Shown one piece after another: positions 31,932-39,946 of a stretch of DNA of 39,946 nucleotides (position 1 is the stretch's first letter; each line of letters opens with the position of its first letter). The notes below the pieces were generated by a model. The model was not told where the DNA came from, did not search any database, and was given only the letters and a program-made list of their open reading frames with translations. The stretch spans positions 1-39,946 of the forward strand of contig JAHJDG010000029.1 of assembly GCA_018812265.1 (NCBI GenBank), in the 5' to 3' direction. Both the position numbers and the translations under genes were made by a program. Origin of the DNA: a bacterium (GTDB taxonomy: Bacteria > Electryoneota > RPQS01).

Positions 31932-33755
31932 TCAGCTCGCAATGGGAAGAGTGACAAACACCGCCGTTCCTTTTCCGACGGTGCTTTCGATCGAGATGGT
32001 TCCGCCGTGAATCTCCACGATCTTGCGCGCGTTGGCAAGGCCCAGACCCGTGCCGCGCTTGCGGGTCGTGAAGAACGGCTCGAAAACGTGACTCAGATTC
32101 TCGGGAGCAATTCCTTGACCGCGATCGGCGACGGAAATTCTTATTGCCGATGCGCCGTTCTCGGAAACGCTTTCGGCGGCTACACGTATCTCTTCACCGG
32201 CCGCCGACGCCTGCCGGGCGTTGAGCAGCAGATTGAGCAGGACCTGTCCCAGGCGTTCACGGTCGGCGTTCAGCGGCGGCAGACTATCGCTCACGTTCAC
32301 CGTCACGGTATGCATTGCGTCATCCGCACGAAACATCCGCAGCGCATCCTCCACAACGTCCTCGACACGGACCGCGGCCAGACGGAGCGCTACGGGTTTG
32401 GAAAAATCCAGGAGGTCTTCGAGCATCGTTTCCAGCCTCTCCGTCTGCTCGCGGGCCAGCCGGAAGTGCTCGGCGGCCACCGAATCCTGCGCGCATTTGC
32501 CTTCGAGAATCCGCAAATTCATTTTCACCGCCGAGAGCGGATTGCGAATCTCGTGAACCACGCTGGCCGCCAGCTCGCCCACCGCCGCCAGCCGCTCGGC
32601 CTGCACGATCTGTTTCTGGGCGCGCACCAGCTTGTCGTAAGCGTCCTGCAAGGCACTTCGAGAATCCTTGAGCGAGCCAACCATCGCATTGAATCGCTCC
32701 GCCAACTCGCCCAGTTCATCGCGCAGCCTGACGGTCACGGTGCGTTCGAGATCGCCGCGCGATACGTCGAGGCTGGCGGCGGCCAGTTCACGGATCGGTG
32801 CGCTGATCGAGCGCGAGATCAATCCCACGACCATCAGAATCACGCCGAACGTGAGCATCGCCACGAGAATTGTGTCCCGGCGCATCCGGGCCAGCGGTGC
32901 CAGCGCTTCCTCGGCCTTCATCTCGACGATCAGCGCCCACTCGTGCTCGGGCATATACGTCCACGCGCCGATCACGCGGCGGCCGTCATAGCCCTTATAG
33001 CCGCCGGTTCCATCGCTGCCGGTCAGCGCGCGCCGGATTCCCTCGGTATCCATGGTGTGCGTCAGCGGATCGGGATGATCCATGAAGCGCGACGGCGTGA
33101 GCATAACTTTTCCCGCGTCCACCAGATAGGCTTCGCCGGTTTGTCCGAGTCCGGTGGAATCGAGAATGATCGGATTCAGCGTCTTGGCCAGCACCAGCGT
33201 CGCCACCACTACCCCGAGTGGTTCGCCCCGCGGATCGCGGATGGTTTGCGCCAGATGCATGGTCGGTCCCGTCGCCGGATTGAGATAGATCGGGCCCGGA
33301 ACCGGTTCCGTCGAGTTCAGAGCTTTTCGGAACAGCGTCGAGCGCTCGAAGCTGGCGATGTAATCACCGCCCGGCATCGTGCACAACAGCGGCATTCCCT
33401 GCCGGTCGTACAGACACATGTGGGCATAGGAACGCGATTGCACTTGATAAGCATTCAGCATCTGCGAGATCTCGTGCAACCCGCGATGATCTCCCCGGCC
33501 GTGCAAGGCTCCCCCATAGGTCAAAAACAGCGGACTGGCGGCCACCACCCGCATGTCGGCCGCGCGCTCGGCAAACCACTGCTCGATGGCGTGCCGCTTC
33601 GACATGGCTACGGCCTGCAAATGCAGATAGACTTCCCGTTCCACGCCGCGACGGGCCGAGGCATAGCCCTGATAGCCCATGAACAGCAATGGAATCAGGG
33701 CGATGAGCAGAAACCATCCCAACAGCCGACGACCGATCCGACCGAATAGTTTCAA
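31932..33755 (-). CDS. Membrane sensor histidine kinase, Cache-HAMP-HisKA-HATPase
   Basis: A 607-residue inner-membrane kinase. TM1 is at residues ~11-28 and TM2 at ~296-314, enclosing a ~265-residue periplasmic double-Cache-like sensor (GPIYLNPATGPTMHLAQTIR, GQTGEAYLVDAGKVMLTPSR, IGAWTYMPEHEWALIVEM). A HAMP domain follows (SISAPIRELAAASLDVSRGD), then the phospho-acceptor His401 in ASVVHEIRNPLSAVKMNL. The ATPase part has LLNLLLNARQAS (N box), DRGQGIAP (G1) and GTGLGLANARKIVE (G2). The start is TTG 33755 with GGGA upstream; no in-frame ATG exists ahead of TM1. It is the first gene of the kinase/regulator unit; a metal ligand is likely from context, not shown by residues. Confidence 0.93.
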   Translation of the reverse strand: MKLFGRIGRRLLGWFLLIALIPLLFMGYQGYASARRGVEREVYLHLQAVAMSKRHAIEQWFAERAADMRVVAASPLFLTYGGALHGRGDHRGLHEISQMLNAYQVQSRSYAHMCLYDRQGMPLLCTMPGGDYIASFERSTLFRKALNSTEPVPGPIYLNPATGPTMHLAQTIRDPRGEPLGVVVATLVLAKTLNPIILDSTGLGQTGEAYLVDAGKVMLTPSRFMDHPDPLTHTMDTEGIRRALTGSDGTGGYKGYDGRRVIGAWTYMPEHEWALIVEMKAEEALAPLARMRRDTILVAMLTFGVILMVVGLISRSISAPIRELAAASLDVSRGDLERTVTVRLRDELGELAERFNAMVGSLKDSRSALQDAYDKLVRAQKQIVQAERLAAVGELAASVVHEIRNPLSAVKMNLRILEGKCAQDSVAAEHFRLAREQTERLETMLEDLLDFSKPVALRLAAVRVEDVVEDALRMFRADDAMHTVTVNVSDSLPPLNADRERLGQVLLNLLLNARQASAAGEEIRVAAESVSENGASAIRISVADRGQGIAPENLSHVFEPFFTTRKRGTGLGLANARKIVEIHGGTISIESTVGKGTAVFVTLPIAS

Positions 33756-34079
33756 GCGATGCTTTCCCGTGCCTTTTCAGAATTGCCGCGAAAATACAAG
33801 TTACGAACCCGCCTTCCGCAAGTCAAGCCATTTCTTGATATGGTAATCGCCATAGCATTATGGTTCGCCCTCGAAGGAATCTTGCCGTCCTCACTATTCA
33901 TTATTAATGGATACGAGAGTGGGGAATTTGCCGATTGCTGTTCTATAGTTCTCTAATATTGAACAAGTTACAGCCGCAATGCATCACTCATCTTGTCCAG
34001 AATACGAGTTTTCGCTATTTTCACCTTGCGATAATCCTTCGAGTTGTACATATTTATGCGGAAACAGCTGAGGAAAATC
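33756..34079. other. Divergent intergenic region between kinase and MarR genes
   Basis: About 320 AT-richer bases between divergent genes. On the plus strand TTGCGA, 17 bases, CATATT (near 34026-34055) is a weak promoter candidate for marR. No sigma-54 element or terminator is seen, and no coding region is supported. Confidence 0.35.
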
Positions 34080-34586
34080 ATGGCTCGCTTGGAAAAGGTG
34101 GATCGCGTTCTGGTCAGTCTTCGTCAGATCATTCGGGCGCTGGACTCGCATTCGCGGCAGCTTTCTCAAGATCACGGACTGACCGTTCCGCAGCTCGTTC
34201 TGCTGAAAGAGATCGGGCGATGCGGGAGCGTCTCGGTGGGAGATCTGGCCCGCGAAGTCAGCCTCAGCCAAGCCACCGTGACCAGCATCCTCGACCGTCT
34301 GGAGCAGCGGCAATTGATGACCCGCAAACGCGGCGAGAGCGACAAGCGTTTGGTGTACGTGCAGCTCACGATGCAGGGCAAGACCGTTCTGGCCGGCGCG
34401 CCGCCCCTTTTACAGGAACAATTCGTCGAGTCGTTCGAGAACCTCAAAGACTGGGAGCAGTCGCTCATTCTCTCTTCGCTCGAACGAGTCGCCGACATGA
34501 TGGGGATCATGGATGAAGGGGCGGCTCCGATGCTCACGATCGGTTCCATCAGCCCCTCCGATTCCCCGTCGCCTCCCCGGTCATGA
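34080..34586 (+). CDS. MarR-family transcriptional regulator
   Basis: A 168-residue winged-helix regulator. Start ATG 34080 is chosen because GAGGA lies 5-6 bases upstream; in-frame ATGs at 34044-ish and 34056 have none. The MarR core is clear: LTVPQLVLLKEIGRCGSVSV, GDLAREVSLSQATVTSILDR (recognition helix), LEQRQLMTRKRGESDKRLVY (wing with the D-x-R motif) and VQLTMQGKTVL. A Ser/Pro-rich tail ends the protein. It leads a plus-strand group with an acetyltransferase, a racemase and a transporter, and may control them. Ligand unknown. Confidence 0.93.
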   Translation: MARLEKVDRVLVSLRQIIRALDSHSRQLSQDHGLTVPQLVLLKEIGRCGSVSVGDLAREVSLSQATVTSILDRLEQRQLMTRKRGESDKRLVYVQLTMQGKTVLAGAPPLLQEQFVESFENLKDWEQSLILSSLERVADMMGIMDEGAAPMLTIGSISPSDSPSPPRS

Positions 34587-34638
34587 TACAGCGACGTTCA
34601 TCCCCCATACTCGAAACGAAAGCTACCGGAATCACATT

Positions 34639-35094
34639 ATGACTCACCCGAACGTCAAATATCTTAAGATCGTCAGCAATGAGCGGTTCCCGACTTGGGC
34701 GACGCGCGATCAGGTCGCGCAGTTTTTCCATGAGACGATGAAACCGTATCACGATTCCATCGCCGACGTCAACCGCGCGCTCGATTATGCCTTTTCCAAA
34801 GAGAAGGGCGAGGGCGGGTTCCTAATGCTCCAGCAAGTGGACGGGCAACTGGCGGGTGCCCTGCTCATGCTGAACACCGGCATGAAGGGATATGTTCCCG
34901 AGAATCTGCTGCTGTTCGTGACGGTGGCGCCGGAAATGCGGGGCAAGGGTCTCGGCGCGGCGTTGGTGAAACATTGTATTGATGAATGTGACGGCAACGT
35001 CAAGCTGCACGTCGAGTACGATAATCCCGCCAAGCGGCTCTATGAACGGCTGGGCTTTACTGCCAAATACGCGGAAATGAGGTACCTTCGGTGA
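34639..35094 (+). CDS. GNAT-family N-acetyltransferase
   Basis: A 151-residue acetyltransferase of the GNAT superfamily that moves an acetyl group from acetyl-CoA to an amine. The acetyl-CoA loop is VAPEMRGKGLGAALVKHCID (R-x-x-G-x-G/A pattern); the downstream motif B is EYDNPAKRLYERLGF. ATG 34639 gives the MTHPNVKYLKIV start; a longer in-frame version would overlap marR. Its TGA overlaps the GTG start of the racemase gene (GTGA), so the two are translationally coupled. The likely substrate is an amino acid or related amine given that partner; this is inference. Confidence 0.9.
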   Translation: MTHPNVKYLKIVSNERFPTWATRDQVAQFFHETMKPYHDSIADVNRALDYAFSKEKGEGGFLMLQQVDGQLAGALLMLNTGMKGYVPENLLLFVTVAPEMRGKGLGAALVKHCIDECDGNVKLHVEYDNPAKRLYERLGFTAKYAEMRYLR

Positions 35095-36266
35095 ATCGGA
35101 TTACCATCCATCTCGAAGCGCTCCGTCACAACATCGGCCAAGTTCACCGCTGGATGGAAGGGCACGGGGCGAGCTGGACGCTGGTGACCAAGGTTCTGTG
35201 CGGACATACCGACACGCTGAAAGCCCTGCAGACCATCGGCGTTCGTTGCATGGGCGATACGCGGCTTTCTAATCTACGGGCCATCGAGCGGACGGTGCCC
35301 GATCTCGAAGCGTGGTATCTCCGTCCGCCGAGTCTTTCAGACATCGGTGAGATCGTACGTCTCACGGACGCCAGTCTGAACTCGGAGCGTAAGATCATCG
35401 AGGCCCTCGATGCCGAAGCCGGGCGACAGGGGAAGACGCACAGTATCGTGGTGATGATTGAGCTGGGGGACCTGCGTGAAGGAATCCTGCCAAGCTCGCT
35501 GGTGGAGTTTTACGACGCAATCCTGCATTTGCCTAACATTCGGATGCTGGGTGTGGGAGCGAACATCGGTTGCCTGTCGGGAACGGTGCCCAACGTTGAT
35601 TTATTGACTCAACTTGTTCTCTACCGCGAACTTCTCGAGCTGAAGTTCGAACGGCAGCTTCCGATGATTTCCGCCGGATCGAGTCTTCTGCTTCCGCTTC
35701 TGCTGAAGGGTCAGATTCCCAAAGCGATTAATCACTTTCGGATCGGCGAGGCGGTGTTTCTCGGCAGTAATCTCGTGAACGGCGGGACGCTGGAAGGACT
35801 CCGCGCCGATGCCATCCAGCTCGAAGCGGAGGTGGTGGAGATCAAGGAGAAGAGTCTGGTGCCGGTGGGGGAAACCTCATCGGTCACGCCGTTCGAGGCC
35901 ATCACACCCGAGGACACGGCTCCCGGACAGCGCGGCTACCGGGCGATTGTAGCCGTCGGGCAGCTCGATACCGACGTGACCGGACTGACGCCGATCAATC
36001 CGCGGTTCAAGATCGCCGGCGCGAGCAGCGATCTGACTGTGGTCAACGTGGGAGACGACACGAGCGGATTGAGGATCGGCGACAGCATCTCGTTTCACGT
36101 CAACTACGCCGCATTGGTTCGCCTCATGAGCGGACCCTACATAGATCGCGTCGTGATTCCGGGAGTGGAGGAATTCACCAGCGGCTTTTCCGGTGAGAGC
36201 CGTGTGGACGTTCCGCCGATTCTCGATTCCATCGAACCGGTTCCCTCGGTAAAGCGAGACGGCTGA
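35091..36266 (+). CDS. PLP-dependent amino-acid racemase, ornithine/alanine-racemase-like
   Basis: A 391-residue fold-type III PLP enzyme resembling ornithine racemase (Orr) and other predicted amino-acid racemases. Landmarks: the PLP lysine Lys34 in TLVTKVLCGH, GVRCMGDTRLSNLRAIE, VVMIELGDLREGILPSSLVE, ISAGSSLLLPLLLKGQIPKA, INHFRIGEAVFLGSN and the C-terminal FKIAGASSDLTVVNV and FHVNYAALVRLM. It starts at GTG 35091, overlapping the acetyltransferase stop. The symporter gene follows after 46 bases. Together they suggest uptake and interconversion of a D/L-amino acid. Substrate specificity cannot be read from the sequence. Confidence 0.88.
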   Translation: MNRITIHLEALRHNIGQVHRWMEGHGASWTLVTKVLCGHTDTLKALQTIGVRCMGDTRLSNLRAIERTVPDLEAWYLRPPSLSDIGEIVRLTDASLNSERKIIEALDAEAGRQGKTHSIVVMIELGDLREGILPSSLVEFYDAILHLPNIRMLGVGANIGCLSGTVPNVDLLTQLVLYRELLELKFERQLPMISAGSSLLLPLLLKGQIPKAINHFRIGEAVFLGSNLVNGGTLEGLRADAIQLEAEVVEIKEKSLVPVGETSSVTPFEAITPEDTAPGQRGYRAIVAVGQLDTDVTGLTPINPRFKIAGASSDLTVVNVGDDTSGLRIGDSISFHVNYAALVRLMSGPYIDRVVIPGVEEFTSGFSGESRVDVPPILDSIEPVPSVKRDG

Positions 36267-36312
36267 AGCGAAATCGGAACAGGAGAATTGCGTCTCATAC
36301 AAGGAGGTTGGC

Positions 36313-37755
36313 ATTAATCCGGTCTGGATTCAGTGGGGAATTATTTTTGCCTACATGGCCTTCATCTTCGGGAAGGGAATGCTGAAGGTCCGGCGAATCC
36401 GCGACTCCGACGATTTTCTGGTGGCCGGCCGCAACGTGGGCTGGCTGCTTCTTTTTGCCACCATGGGAGCGACCGTCATCGGCGGCGGCTACTCCGTGGG
36501 AGCGGTGGGCAAGACCTACGAGTGGGGCGTGCTCATGCTCATCGTGTCCACCGGCGGCTATCTCCATTTTATTTTCTCGGGTCTGGTGGTGGCGCCCAAG
36601 TTCCGCGAAGCGAATCTCTACACCGTGGCCGGATATTTCGGCTATCGCTTCGGCGAAGGGCCCCGCTTCGTGATCCTCGTTCTCTCGCTGCTCTTTTCGG
36701 TATTCATCATCGCCGCGCAAATGGCCGCCTTCGGGACCGTGCTCTCGGCGATTCTGCCCAGCTTCACGGAAGCGCAAATTGACTTGCGGTGGGCCATCTT
36801 GATCGGCGGCTTGCTGGTGGTGATCTACAGCACGGCCGGGGGTCTGCTGGCCGTCATCTACACCGACATCTATCAATTCATCATTCTGTTCGCCGGATTC
36901 CTTCTGACGCTCGCGTTCGCGCTGCCCGACATGCTTCCCCGCTGGAGCGAGATCACGGCTCGGGTTCCCGCCGATTTCTTCCGATTCGAGGGCGGGAAAG
37001 GGATCGCGTTTCTGGTGACCACGTTTCTGGCGTTTCTGCTGGGCGAGACGTTTGCCCCCGGCTACGCCACCCGCTACTGCATCGGCCGCGACGTTCAGCA
37101 TACTCGCTGGGGAATCGCCGGAGTCGGATTCTTCCTCGCACTGACGTTTCCGGCGATCCTGTTTTTCATCGCACTCTACGGCCGCGTTCACTTTCCGAAT
37201 ATCGAACCGCAGCAAGCCCTGCCGTTCGTCATTCAGAGTCTGCACAATCCGTGGGTGGCGGGACTGATGATCGCCGCGCTGCTCAGTGCCGTGATGTCTT
37301 CGGCCGACTCCGCATTGAATTCGTCCACCGCCATTTTCGTTAAAGACCTGTTCGAGCATCAGCTCGGTTGGAGCCACAAAGGAGACCGCTATCTTCTGCG
37401 GCTGGCGCGCATCTGTTCGGCGATTCTGGGAGTGGTGGCGATTGTCATAGCGATTCTCTGGTCGGACATCATCGAGCTGTTGCTTTTCACCTACCACGTC
37501 TGGGCGCCCGCCGTGATCGTTCCCGTCACCGTCGGCGCGCTGACCAAAGACCGCTCGCGGGCGATGCTGGTCAGCGTGTTTGCCTCCATGATCGTCGCCA
37601 CCGTCGTCACCACGGTCTATCGTGTCACTCCCTATGCCGAGAACTTCGATCCGGCGGTTTTCGGAGTCGGAGTTTCCGCGCTGACCTACTTTGCGCTGCG
37701 GCTCTATTTCCGCATCTCACCTCCCCGTTCCTCTGAGAGTCCCCACCGGGGGTAG
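36313..37755 (+). CDS. Sodium:solute symporter (SSS family), probable ATT start
   Basis: A 480-residue Na+-coupled transporter with about 12 membrane segments. Family landmarks: DSDDFLVAGRNVGWLLLFAT after TM1, ATVIGGGYSVGAVGKTYEWG, YSTAGGLLAVIYTDIYQFII, and AALLSAVMSSADSALNSSTA in TM8 (Na+ site region). The first ATG (36355) would cut TM1. In-frame codons upstream complete it (NPVWIQWGIIFAYMAFIFGK). A perfect AAGGAGG (36301-36307) lies 5 bases before an in-frame ATT at 36313, and no ATG, GTG or TTG occurs in frame back to the stop at 36250. I therefore place the start at ATT; a base error or ATG 36355 remain possible. Probably co-transcribed with the racemase. Confidence 0.85.
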   Translation: MNPVWIQWGIIFAYMAFIFGKGMLKVRRIRDSDDFLVAGRNVGWLLLFATMGATVIGGGYSVGAVGKTYEWGVLMLIVSTGGYLHFIFSGLVVAPKFREANLYTVAGYFGYRFGEGPRFVILVLSLLFSVFIIAAQMAAFGTVLSAILPSFTEAQIDLRWAILIGGLLVVIYSTAGGLLAVIYTDIYQFIILFAGFLLTLAFALPDMLPRWSEITARVPADFFRFEGGKGIAFLVTTFLAFLLGETFAPGYATRYCIGRDVQHTRWGIAGVGFFLALTFPAILFFIALYGRVHFPNIEPQQALPFVIQSLHNPWVAGLMIAALLSAVMSSADSALNSSTAIFVKDLFEHQLGWSHKGDRYLLRLARICSAILGVVAIVIAILWSDIIELLLFTYHVWAPAVIVPVTVGALTKDRSRAMLVSVFASMIVATVVTTVYRVTPYAENFDPAVFGVGVSALTYFALRLYFRISPPRSSESPHRG

Positions 37756-37759
37756 AATG

Positions 37760-37808
37760 CCCGCCGAGCCGGGCGTCCGGAATCTATTTCCCGCCGAGTC
37801 GGGCGTCC
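37760..37808. repeat. Two near-identical 19-bp hairpin-forming repeats
   Basis: CCCGCCGAGCCGGGCGTCC (37760-37778) recurs as CCCGCCGAGTCGGGCGTCC (37790-37808), 18 of 19 bases equal, period 30. Each can fold as GCCCG or CCCG against CGGGC or CGGG. They fill the gap between convergent genes (stops 37755 and 37824) and may act as terminators or belong to a dispersed intergenic repeat. Confidence 0.75.
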
Positions 37809-37823
37809 TCGCCCGGCCGGAAC

Positions 37824-39881
37824 CTACCTCATCAGCACGATCTTCCGCGTTGCCTGAAACGTTCCGCTTTCCATCCGCACGAAATAGACTCCGCTCGGCA
37901 ACTCGCGCGCATCGAACGTGACTCTATGATTGCCCGCGCTGCGCTTTTCGTCCACGAGGGTTTGAATCCACCGCCCTCCCACGTCATACACGGCAACCCG
38001 CACGGCTCCCGCTTCGAGTAGTGAAAACGAAATCGTCGTCGAGGGATTGAACGGATTCGGATACACCGACAGCGAGTAAGACGACGGGACCGCGACAAGA
38101 TCGAGCGCCGTAGCCGAGACCATCATCTCGCGGTGTTCGGCACGACTACCGTTCAAGTCCACGTCGGCAAGGTAGTACCAGTAGGTCTGGCCGGGATTCA
38201 CGTCCGTGTCCGTGTATTCGTAGCCCTGTTCGGTGGCCGAGTTTCCCTGCGACGGCAGAACCGCAATCCGTATGAATTCTCCCTCCGCCCGTTCTCCGCG
38301 CAAAATCTCGAAGCGGTCGTTGTTGGTTTCAGAGGCGGTGGAAAAGGAAACGCGTATGCCTTGCGCGCTGGCGACGGCATCGAAGGAAATCAGTTCGACG
38401 GGCAATGGGCCGTCCACTTCGCCCGAACTGTCTCCGACAATCCAAGTCACCACATCACTGCACCACGGATGCGACAGCGTGAACGTGTCGAGTATTCCAG
38501 AGGTCAGTGGAATCAAGCTCGTGAAGACAATCGAGTCCGGGTAGTTGATGGCTGTCCAGTGAGATCCGGCTGGACCCGTCACTGATCCGACGGTGCCGGG
38601 GCAGAAATCCGTGAATTTAAACTGTGATATCGCACCGCTGATCCAGTTCAAACGATAATCCCAATCTGGGGGGCCGGGCGAAATCAAGGTCACATAGCCT
38701 ACATTTGGATACTCCGGCTCCGTCTTCACAAGATAGAAATCAGTCGTGTACGAATCGAGATAATAGATGGATCCCGCCACGACATAGCCTCCGTCATCAG
38801 TTGGCGAAGTGGAACGTGCCACATCGTAGCCATTCCCCCCGTAAGTGCGCGTCCAGAGCGTGTCTCCTTGGCTATTCGTCTTCACAAGATAGAAGTCACG
38901 GACGCCCGCACCGAAGGACGCAGTGTATCCCGCCACGATATAACCTCCATCGAATGCCTGTTGAACAGAATAGGCTTCTTCAGAGTCGCTCCCTCCATAT
39001 ATGCGTGTCCACTGTGTGTTCCCCTCACTATCCGTCTTCACCAAATAGAAATCCTGCGAGTACGCTCCGAAAGAGTCGGTCCATCCCGCCATGATATAAC
39101 CTCCATCGTCTGTCTGTTGAACGGAATACGCCTCATCATACCGGCTTCCCCCATAGGTACGTGTCCATAGCGTGTCCCCTTGACTGTCTGTTTTCACCAG
39201 ATAGAAATCAAGGTAAATCCCGCCGACAGATCTGGTAGATCCAGCAACGATATAGCCGCCATCGGTGGTTTGCTGAATGGAATAAGCCATATCGTAGTCA
39301 CTTCCCCCGTAAGTACGCGTCCACAGCGTGTCCCCTTGACCGTTTGTCTTCACTACCTGGAAATTAGGGGAACTGGGAGTCCCCGCGCCGAAAGAAGCAG
39401 TGTATCCCGCCAAAATGTAGCCGCCGTCGGTAGTCGGCTGAATGGAACGGGCAATATCGTAGCTACTCCCCCCGTAAGTGCGCGTCCACAGTGTATCGCC
39501 TTGGCCGTTCGTCTTTACCAGATAGAAATCATAGTCACCGGCACCGAAAGAAGTGGTCCATCCCGCTACGGCATAACCTCCATCGGCGGTCTGGCGAATT
39601 GAATAGGCCTCTTCAGAGTTGCTCCCCCCATACGTGTGCGTCCACAGCGTGTCGCCTTGGCTGTCCGTCTTCACCAGATAGAAATCAACTTCGCCTTCAC
39701 CGAGAGGCTCTGTGCATCCCGCCACGATGTAGCCTCCGTCAGTGGTCTGTTGAACAGAATGAGCCTCGTCATACCAGCTTCCTCCATAGGTATGCGTCCA
39801 CAGCGTATCAGGTGCTTGGGCGAACGAGGAGATCATCGTTGCGAACAGCGACAAAGATACAAGAGCGCATCCCAAAAACAT
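37824..39881 (-). CDS. Seven-repeat secreted protein with T9SS sorting domain
   Basis: A 685-residue exported protein. Signal peptide: MFLGCALVSLSLFATMISSF. Residues 25-390 are seven tandem repeats of 51-55 residues with the pattern GDTLWTRTYGGSxYDxAxS, then DGGY(I/V)(V/L/M)AG and DFYLVKT, most simply a seven-bladed beta-propeller. A beta domain follows (SPGPPDWDYRLNWISGAISQ), then PVELISFDAVASAQGIRVSF (FN3-like) and a T9SS type A sorting domain (SVYPNPFNPSTTISFSL, VAVYDVGGRWIQTLV, GVYFVRMESG, RKIVLMR). Start ATG 39881 has no strong ribosome site. Export by type IX secretion is expected; ligand or enzymatic activity unknown. Confidence 0.85.
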   Translation of the reverse strand: MFLGCALVSLSLFATMISSFAQAPDTLWTHTYGGSWYDEAHSVQQTTDGGYIVAGCTEPLGEGEVDFYLVKTDSQGDTLWTHTYGGSNSEEAYSIRQTADGGYAVAGWTTSFGAGDYDFYLVKTNGQGDTLWTRTYGGSSYDIARSIQPTTDGGYILAGYTASFGAGTPSSPNFQVVKTNGQGDTLWTRTYGGSDYDMAYSIQQTTDGGYIVAGSTRSVGGIYLDFYLVKTDSQGDTLWTRTYGGSRYDEAYSVQQTDDGGYIMAGWTDSFGAYSQDFYLVKTDSEGNTQWTRIYGGSDSEEAYSVQQAFDGGYIVAGYTASFGAGVRDFYLVKTNSQGDTLWTRTYGGNGYDVARSTSPTDDGGYVVAGSIYYLDSYTTDFYLVKTEPEYPNVGYVTLISPGPPDWDYRLNWISGAISQFKFTDFCPGTVGSVTGPAGSHWTAINYPDSIVFTSLIPLTSGILDTFTLSHPWCSDVVTWIVGDSSGEVDGPLPVELISFDAVASAQGIRVSFSTASETNNDRFEILRGERAEGEFIRIAVLPSQGNSATEQGYEYTDTDVNPGQTYWYYLADVDLNGSRAEHREMMVSATALDLVAVPSSYSLSVYPNPFNPSTTISFSLLEAGAVRVAVYDVGGRWIQTLVDEKRSAGNHRVTFDARELPSGVYFVRMESGTFQATRKIVLMR

Positions 39882-39909
39882 CAGAGGGGAATGCGTGATT
39901 TCTCCCGGT

Positions 39910-39929
39910 GGTGACTCTCCAGAGTCACC
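39910..39929. other. Small perfect hairpin upstream of the repeat protein gene
   Basis: GGTGACTC (39910-39917), loop TCCA, GAGTCACC (39922-39929). It lies 28 bases upstream of the start of the repeat-protein gene at the window edge and may be a terminator of the neighbouring unit or a leader structure; context is cut off. Confidence 0.4.
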
Positions 39930-39946
39930 CCTCCACCACCTTGCTG

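Noticed and set aside
36288-36317. Short leader-peptide frame (TTG start, 9 codons) before the symporter
   Set aside because: The AGGAG is only 2 bases from the TTG, too close for normal initiation, and the frame has no regulatory codon pattern.
38712-39809. CRISPR-like or satellite repeat array
   Set aside because: The ~156-base period matches coding repeats in one frame, with no short palindromic repeats and unique spacers.

Overview
The window reads as chromosomal DNA of a moderately GC-rich, Gram-negative-type bacterium from the Fibrobacterota-Chlorobiota-Bacteroidota (FCB) side of the tree, probably an uncultured lineage. Two large secreted proteins end in a type IX secretion (T9SS) type A sorting domain (YPNPFNP motif), preceded by a PVEL(V/I)SFDA-type segment that is common in FCB candidate phyla. 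There is also a three-component RND metal efflux pump, which needs two membranes. No phage, transposase, CRISPR array, rRNA or tRNA gene was recognised. The phylum is an inference.

Layout. (1) 1-2372, minus: an exported operon of two paralogous small beta-rich proteins, a PapD/DUF916-like protein and a further exported protein cut by the window edge; it looks like a surface-fibre or cell-surface complex. (2) 3103-6981, plus: a TetR regulator, then a helical lipoprotein, two L,D-transpeptidases and a third protein that looks like a catalytically dead relative. (3) 7090-11652, minus: two large secreted proteins, one with a T9SS tail. (4) 12250-12837: an exported YceI-family protein. (5) 13185-20392, plus: an AcsA-like acyl-CoA synthetase, a DUF3788 protein, a free-standing acyl carrier protein, an exported SagB-type nitroreductase and a 2-amino-3-ketobutyrate CoA ligase (kbl), followed by an exported TPR protein and tyrS. 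(6) 20473-23515, minus: a small unknown gene and a translationally coupled operon of a helical protein, an SPFH/SHOCT protein and a zinc-ribbon protein, behind a full-consensus sigma-54 promoter. (7) 23712-33755, minus: histidine kinase, NtrC-type response regulator, and a Cus-type copper/silver efflux operon (outer-membrane channel, adaptor, RND pump, exported metal-binding protein). A hairpin terminator and a near-consensus sigma-54 promoter lie between the regulator and the pump genes. (8) 34080-37755, plus: MarR regulator, GNAT acetyltransferase, ornithine/alanine-type amino-acid racemase and a sodium:solute symporter that seems to start at ATT. (9) 37824-39881, minus: a seven-repeat, probably beta-propeller, T9SS-exported protein.

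How they work together. The clearest circuit is the kinase/NtrC pair next to a sigma-54 promoter for the metal pump, with an inverted repeat well placed as an upstream activator site. A second sigma-54 promoter drives the SPFH operon, recalling the sigma-54-driven phage-shock (psp) operon of enterobacteria. The least ordinary cluster is acyl-CoA synthetase + ACP + KBL. It suggests that an activated acyl group, possibly carried on the ACP, is condensed with glycine by the KBL-like enzyme. No threonine dehydrogenase, the usual KBL partner, is present in the window.
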